A stretch of 6,803 nt of DNA from Rhodospirillales bacterium (GTDB lineage Bacteria; Pseudomonadota; Alphaproteobacteria; UBA828). Shown in pieces: positions 5,327-6,803 of the stretch. A program made the position numbers and the translations under genes. The notes beneath the pieces are model-generated. The model saw nothing but the letters and a program-made list of their open reading frames with translations, was not told the DNA's origin and ran no database searches. How positions within the stretch are numbered: the stretch's first letter is position 1; the number at the start of each line of letters is the position of its first letter. Location: NCBI GenBank assembly GCA_026712885.1, contig JAPOPO010000302.1, positions 1 to 6,803 of the forward strand, given 5' to 3'.

Positions 5327-6274
5327 GTGAGCCTCGCCGTGGCCATTCAGATGGACCCGATCGAGTCCATCGACATCGAAGCCGACAGCACCTTCGTGCT
5401 CGCGCTGGAAGCGCAGACCAGGGGCCATCGGTTGCACCACTACCTGCCGCAGCACCTCTCGTTGACGGCGGCCGGAGCGGTGGCGACGGTGCGTCCCCTC
5501 GAGGTTCGTCGGAAAGCCGGCGATCACTTCTCCCTCGGCGCGCCGGAGACCGTCGATCTCGCCAGCATGGACGTCGTGCTGATGCGCCAGGACCCACCCT
5601 TCGACATGTCCTACATCACCGCCACCCACATTCTGGAGCACATCCAGGCAGACACGCTGGTGGTCAACGACCCGGTCCATGTGCGGAACGCGCCGGAGAA
5701 ACTCTTCGTCACCCGCTTTCCCGATCTGATGCCGCCGACACTGATCACCGCCGAGCGCGACATGATCGTCGATTTCCGTAGCCGGCACGGCGACATCATC
5801 CTCAAGCCGCTCTTTGGCAACGGCGGCGCGGGCGTATTCCACGTCGGGCCTGAGGACGAGAACCTGAACGCGCTCTTGGAGATGTTCGGCACGTTTTTTC
5901 GAGAGCCGATCATCGCCCAAGCCTATCTGCCGGCGGTTCGCGACGGCGACAAGCGCATCATCCTGGTGGAGGGCGAGCCGGTCGGCGCCGTAAACCGGGT
6001 GCCGGCCGAGGGCGAGGCCCGCGCCAACATGCATGTCGGCGCGCGCCCGGACAAATCCGAGCTAAGCGATCGCGACCGGGAAATTTGCGCAGCGATCGGG
6101 CCTGCGCTCAAGGAACGCGGCCTGATCTTCACCGGAATCGACGTGATCGGTGGTTATCTCACCGAGATCAATGTCCCCTCGCCCACGGGCATCCAGGAGA
6201 TCAATCGTCTCGACGGCACCCGCCTCGAAGCCCTGGTCTGGGATGCGATCAAGGCCCGGCTCGCCACGTCATAG
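5327..6274 (+). CDS. gshB: Glutathione synthetase
   Basis: GshB joins gamma-glutamylcysteine and glycine with ATP to make glutathione, the second step of the pathway, in the cytoplasm. The 315-residue product is the length of the E. coli enzyme (316 by recall) and aligns end to end with it. Motifs seen: IQMDPIESIDIEADSTF at 7-23, VLMRQDPPFD at 84-93 (substrate-binding N-terminal domain), ILKPLFGNGGAGVF at 158-171 (ATP-grasp glycine-rich loop and lysine), DGDKRIILVEGEPVGAVNR at 206-224, GLIFTGIDVIGG at 265-276 and EINVPSPTGIQEI from 280 (metal and glutathione contacts). Glu280 and Asn282 are the expected metal ligands. The start is GTG, supported by AAGGGA upstream and by alignment of the N terminus with E. 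coli; a later ATG at 5351 would remove the first strand. It lies 28 nt after the SirB1-like gene, likely in the same operon. gshA is not in the window. Confidence 0.97.
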   Translation: MSLAVAIQMDPIESIDIEADSTFVLALEAQTRGHRLHHYLPQHLSLTAAGAVATVRPLEVRRKAGDHFSLGAPETVDLASMDVVLMRQDPPFDMSYITATHILEHIQADTLVVNDPVHVRNAPEKLFVTRFPDLMPPTLITAERDMIVDFRSRHGDIILKPLFGNGGAGVFHVGPEDENLNALLEMFGTFFREPIIAQAYLPAVRDGDKRIILVEGEPVGAVNRVPAEGEARANMHVGARPDKSELSDRDREICAAIGPALKERGLIFTGIDVIGGYLTEINVPSPTGIQEINRLDGTRLEALVWDAIKARLATS

Positions 6275-6305
6275 GCTTGCGTTCGGACCGCCTCTGGTGC
6301 TCGCC

Positions 6306-6701
6306 CTATAGGCGCTCCCGCTTGGGTGGCCCTGGGTCCTCGAGGCTCCAGTTCGCGCCATCCACCGCGATCACGGTCTCGCCCGTGACGGTGCCCGGAT
6401 CGAGGCAGGGCACGTTGACGCTGTAGCAATCGGGTGCCGAGCGCGGCGCGTAAAACGACTTCACGCCACACACTCCGCAGAAGAGGTGCTCGGCCACACC
6501 CGTTCCGAAGCGGTAGCTGGTCAGCGCGTCCGCGCCCGAAAGCAGGGTGAAGCGCGACTTCGGCACCACCAGATGGCGGTAGCCCGACTTCCGGCAGATC
6601 GAGCAGCTGCAGTCGTGCACCTCGATCTCGGCCGGGGCCTCGCAGTTGAAGCGCACCGCGCCGCAGTGGCAGCCGCCCCAGTGGGTGACGAGCGCCGTCA
6701 A
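6306..6701 (-). CDS. GFA/CENP-V family zinc-binding protein (glutathione-dependent formaldehyde-activating enzyme-like)
   Basis: A small cysteine-rich protein of the GFA fold. Using the TTG at 6701 gives 131 residues, typical of the family. Zinc ligands are all visible: GGCHCGAVRF with Cys11 and Cys13, the CSCSIC cluster with Cys31, Cys33 and Cys36, and FCGVCGVKSFY with Cys75 and Cys78. The founding member, Gfa of Paracoccus, was described as speeding the adduct formation of formaldehyde with glutathione; most homologues have no proven activity, so the substrate here is unknown. The start is uncertain: the frame stays open to the window edge, no in-frame ATG or GTG occurs before the CHC motif, and TTG 6701 (giving MTALVTHWGG) fits family N termini best; another TTG lies at 6794. 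It is convergent with gshB, stops 31 nt apart, so it is not co-transcribed with it. Confidence 0.85.
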   Translation of the reverse strand: MTALVTHWGGCHCGAVRFNCEAPAEIEVHDCSCSICRKSGYRHLVVPKSRFTLLSGADALTSYRFGTGVAEHLFCGVCGVKSFYAPRSAPDCYSVNVPCLDPGTVTGETVIAVDGANWSLEDPGPPKRERL

Positions 6702-6803
6702 GGGCGGCGGCTCGTCGCGGCGGTGGCAGGTAGGGAGGGCAGCACACGCATCCCGGTCGTCTCCCCCTGCACCTCGCGCAAACGCCCACCGCAAAATTCG
6801 GCG

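Noticed and set aside
5189..6034. Long minus-strand open frame (281 residues) opposite gshB.
   Set aside because: It is antisense to the gshB motifs, and its composition (His/Val/Arg/Asp-rich) is that of a reverse-frame shadow.
6275..6305. Terminator between convergent gshB and the GFA gene.
   Set aside because: The 31-nt gap shows no stable inverted repeat or T run.

Overview
The window is a gene-dense, GC-rich stretch of bacterial chromosome. It most likely comes from an alphaproteobacterium. I infer this from the AapP/BztD-like amino-acid ABC ATPase, the alphaproteobacterial-style penicillin-binding-protein activator (no N-terminal TPR domain), the rsmI-yraN-gshB order and the high GC. 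I cannot fix the family from the sequence; a Rhodospirillales-like or Geminicoccales-like organism is a guess. Almost every base is coding, and no RNA gene, CRISPR array, insertion sequence or phage gene was seen.

Layout, left to right. (1) 2-391 (+) is the C-terminal part of an amino-acid ABC transporter ATPase, cut by the window edge. (2) 407-1861 (-) is a lipoprotein with a periplasmic-binding-protein fold, an LpoA/YraM-type activator, convergent with the ABC gene. (3) 1860-2804 (+) is rsmI, divergent from the activator; the two start codons overlap in the single tetranucleotide CATG. (4) 2786-3178 (+) is yraN. (5) 3121-3807 and 3807-4481 (+) are two tandem paralogous lipoproteins, each with two BON domains like DolP (YraP). 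(6) 4471-5298 (+) is a SirB1-type transglutaminase-like/TPR protein. (7) 5327-6274 (+) is gshB, glutathione synthetase. (8) 6306-6701 (-) is a GFA/CENP-V-type zinc protein, convergent with gshB.

Genes 2-5 are recognisably the yraL-yraM-yraN-(yraO)-yraP neighbourhood known from E. coli (rsmI divergent from lpoA-yraN-diaA-dolP). Here lpoA is split off onto the opposite strand, no diaA is present, and dolP is duplicated. From rsmI to the SirB1 gene every junction overlaps (19, 58, 1 and 11 nt), followed by 28 nt before gshB, so rsmI-yraN-dolP1-dolP2-sirB1-gshB looks like one translationally coupled operon. It would join rRNA methylation, outer-membrane maintenance and glutathione synthesis.

I see no clearly new biological system. 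The points most worth checking are the zero-length divergent promoter region, the tandem DolP pair with its compositional dip, the dual-coding yraN/dolP1 overlap, and the gshB-GFA adjacency.
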